Positions 5,873-7,085 of a DNA stretch of 7,085 nucleotides are shown piece by piece (positions within the stretch are counted from its first letter, which is position 1; the number at the start of each line of letters is the position of its first letter). Position numbers and translations under genes: made by a program. This DNA is from Armatimonadota bacterium. GTDB lineage: Bacteria; Armatimonadota; Zipacnadia; Zipacnadales; UBA11051. Where the stretch lies: NCBI GenBank assembly GCA_003542955.1, contig DPJP01000382.1, forward strand, positions 1-7,085, given 5' to 3'. The notes below the pieces were generated by a model that saw only the letters and a program-made list of their open reading frames with translations, made no database searches and was not told where the DNA came from.

Positions 5873-5938
5873 CTCCCGGGGTAACATGCACCTCGATAGT
5901 GCCGATAACAGATGCGAGCAAACAGGGATCGCCACAGG

Positions 5939-5971
5939 CCGGCGGCTCAGGTAGGTCGAGGGGGCTGTCGG
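5939..5971 (+). repeat. Hairpin immediately upstream of the TadG-like start
   Basis: CCGGCGGCTC (5939-5948) can pair with GGGCTGTCGG (5962-5971), ten pairs with three G-T wobbles and a 13-nt loop rich in G. It ends 9 to 18 nt before the possible starts and could influence ribosome access. Confidence 0.3.
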
Positions 5972-5989
5972 ACACGGGGGATGGTGACG

Positions 5990-7085
5990 ATGCGCGCGGC
6001 ACGCTTCCGGCAGCGCGGTGGGTATGTGCTTGTGCTGGTGTCACTTGCACTTGTCGTGCTGCTGGGAATGGCGGCTCTCAGCATTGACGTGGGCACCGTC
6101 GTCGGTGTCAAGCAGAAGGCGCAGGACATCGCCGATGCCGCGGCTCTGGCGGCGGCGGCGTCCCTGCGCACCGGCATGGATGAGGCCGAGGCCGTACAGC
6201 GGGCCATTGCGGTGACCGCCGCCAACCAGGTCATGGGCGTGCCGGTCATCATGGAGCAGGATGACGTCGAGGTCGGCGCGTGGGACGAGGACACCCAGCA
6301 GATCGTCCCCTGGTCGCCGGCGTTCGACGTCATGGCCGTGAAGGCCACGGTCCGCTACTCCGAGGACTCCCCGAACGGGCCGATACCGCTTCACTTCTCA
6401 AAGGCGCTGGGCCACCAGTTCGCGGAGACTTCCGCGGAAGCCGTCGCCAGCGTCGGCATGAGCGTCCACCCACGCAACCCCGTGGACATCATGTTCGTCC
6501 AGGACGCATCGGGATCGTTCGTCGAGGAATGGGCGCAGGCGATCAGCGCCAGCTCCAACCTGGTCGATATGATCAACGATGTGTCCATCGCTGACGACCA
6601 GTACGGCATCGTCGTTTTCGATGAGGGTATCTCAACCGACGGCTACTACGAACGACAATGGTCCTCATATTACAGGCGCTACATAAACGTGTGGGTCACT
6701 TACGAACTCAAGTATAACCTGATGGCGCTGCCGCTACAGGGCGACCTGCCCGCCAGTCAATACCAGATACGGCAGAACGTCGAGAACCACACGCCCGAGG
6801 GCTGGACGAACCCGGCTCCGGCACTCAACTTCGCCATCGACTCGATTCTCAACAACGGCTACGGGGGCAACGAGAAGGTCATCGTGCTTGTCAGTGACGG
6901 CATGCCGCTGGGCAGCACCAGCTACAAGACCCAGCAGTACCGGAACAACACCGTCACGGCGGCCAACCGGGCTGGGACGAACGGCATTCGCATACACACC
7001 GTCACATTGACGGCCGAAGAGTACGGCGACTACGGCTATGGCGGCGCCGACTTCGCGTTCAACGAGGGGCTTGTCCGCAACGGCG
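5990..7085 (+). CDS. TadG-like pilus-assembly protein with von Willebrand factor A domain (partial, runs off right edge)
   Basis: At least 365 codons are open to the window end. Residues 1-35 (MRAARFRQRGGYVLV, then a Leu/Val-rich helix ending LSIDVG) are the typical N-terminus of TadE/TadG-like proteins of Flp/Tad pilus systems: a basic cytoplasmic end, one membrane helix and an outward-facing remainder. The following DADVG/AALAAAA-like segment (42-60, KQKAQDIADAAALAAAASL) is the family's conserved stretch after the helix. A vWA domain starts near residue 164: DIMFVQDASGS holds the MIDAS motif DxSxS (Asp172, Ser174, Ser176), Thr273 in GWTNPAPAL and Asp303 in VLVSDG complete the metal site. 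It should bind a divalent cation and a protein partner outside the cell. A Tyr/Trp-rich stretch (219-242) lies within the vWA domain. Start is uncertain: ATG 5981 (9 nt earlier, same frame) has no spaced Shine-Dalgarno, while 5990 has GGGGG about 9 nt upstream. The C-terminus lies outside the window. Confidence 0.88.
   Translation, partial: MRAARFRQRGGYVLVLVSLALVVLLGMAALSIDVGTVVGVKQKAQDIADAAALAAAASLRTGMDEAEAVQRAIAVTAANQVMGVPVIMEQDDVEVGAWDEDTQQIVPWSPAFDVMAVKATVRYSEDSPNGPIPLHFSKALGHQFAETSAEAVASVGMSVHPRNPVDIMFVQDASGSFVEEWAQAISASSNLVDMINDVSIADDQYGIVVFDEGISTDGYYERQWSSYYRRYINVWVTYELKYNLMALPLQGDLPASQYQIRQNVENHTPEGWTNPAPALNFAIDSILNNGYGGNEKVIVLVSDGMPLGSTSYKTQQYRNNTVTAANRAGTNGIRIHTVTLTAEEYGDYGYGGADFAFNEGLVRNG

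Larger units (their letters stand above)
5620..5980. other. Non-coding, inverted-repeat-rich region between amidohydrolase and TadG-like gene
   Basis: I see no convincing gene in these 361 bases; open frames here are short or are shadows. The left half is very GC-rich and can fold into two adjacent hairpin structures (5653-5705 and 5706-5756). The middle has a nested inverted repeat (5812-5848) followed by T-rich sequence and the only AT-rich patch of the gap (about 5831-5875). The right part has a hairpin (5939-5971) just before the TadG start. A transcription end for the amidohydrolase unit and a start for the TadG unit probably both lie here. Confidence 0.7.

Noticed and set aside
5912..5971. 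Resemblance of GAGCAAACAGGG and CAGGTAGGTCGAGGGG to parts of a cyclic-di-GMP (GEMM-I) riboswitch upstream of a pilus gene
   Set aside because: The two conserved halves and the closing stem do not line up with the GEMM consensus; the first GGCAAACC-type half and GAAA loop hairpin are missing. A covariance-model search would decide.

Overview
This is a GC-rich bacterial segment with short gaps, good Shine-Dalgarno sequences and no mobile element, tRNA, rRNA or CRISPR. The prepilin carries [12 protein letters not shown], an [12 protein letters not shown] stretch and an H-X9-DG C-terminus. That combination is typical of Armatimonadota and, more broadly, of Planctomycetota-like bacteria that encode many such pseudopilins. 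I infer an uncultured member of or near Armatimonadota; the sequence alone does not settle this.

Layout. At the left edge, on the minus strand, are 19 codons of a gene that looks like the N-terminus of an ABC-transporter ATPase. After a 185-bp gap holding hairpins, two minus-strand genes follow: a type IV prepilin-like protein (244-891) and, upstream of it, a secreted GH26-like glycoside hydrolase with a C-terminal Ig-like domain (971-2347). A divergent control region (2348-2540) separates these from a plus-strand cluster: a CapA-family lipoprotein (2541-3791), an exported parvulin-type peptidyl-prolyl isomerase (3823-4743) and a TIM-barrel amidohydrolase (4813-5619). A 361-bp non-coding stretch rich in inverted repeats then leads to a TadG-like protein with a von Willebrand factor A domain, which runs off the right edge.

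How they may work together. Five of the six substantial products are predicted to be exported or envelope-associated; the amidohydrolase appears cytoplasmic. The GH26-like enzyme and the prepilin may be one minus-strand transcription unit, and CapA, isomerase and amidohydrolase one plus-strand unit. The strongest non-coding signal is between them. A minus-strand promoter with consensus -35 and -10 hexamers (TTGACA, 18 bp, TATAAT) faces a good plus-strand promoter (TTGACG, 17 bp, TATGCT). A perfect 8-bp inverted repeat spans both -35 boxes, so the two units could be controlled together. I see no proven new system; the co-regulated envelope/polysaccharide locus is the best candidate hypothesis.
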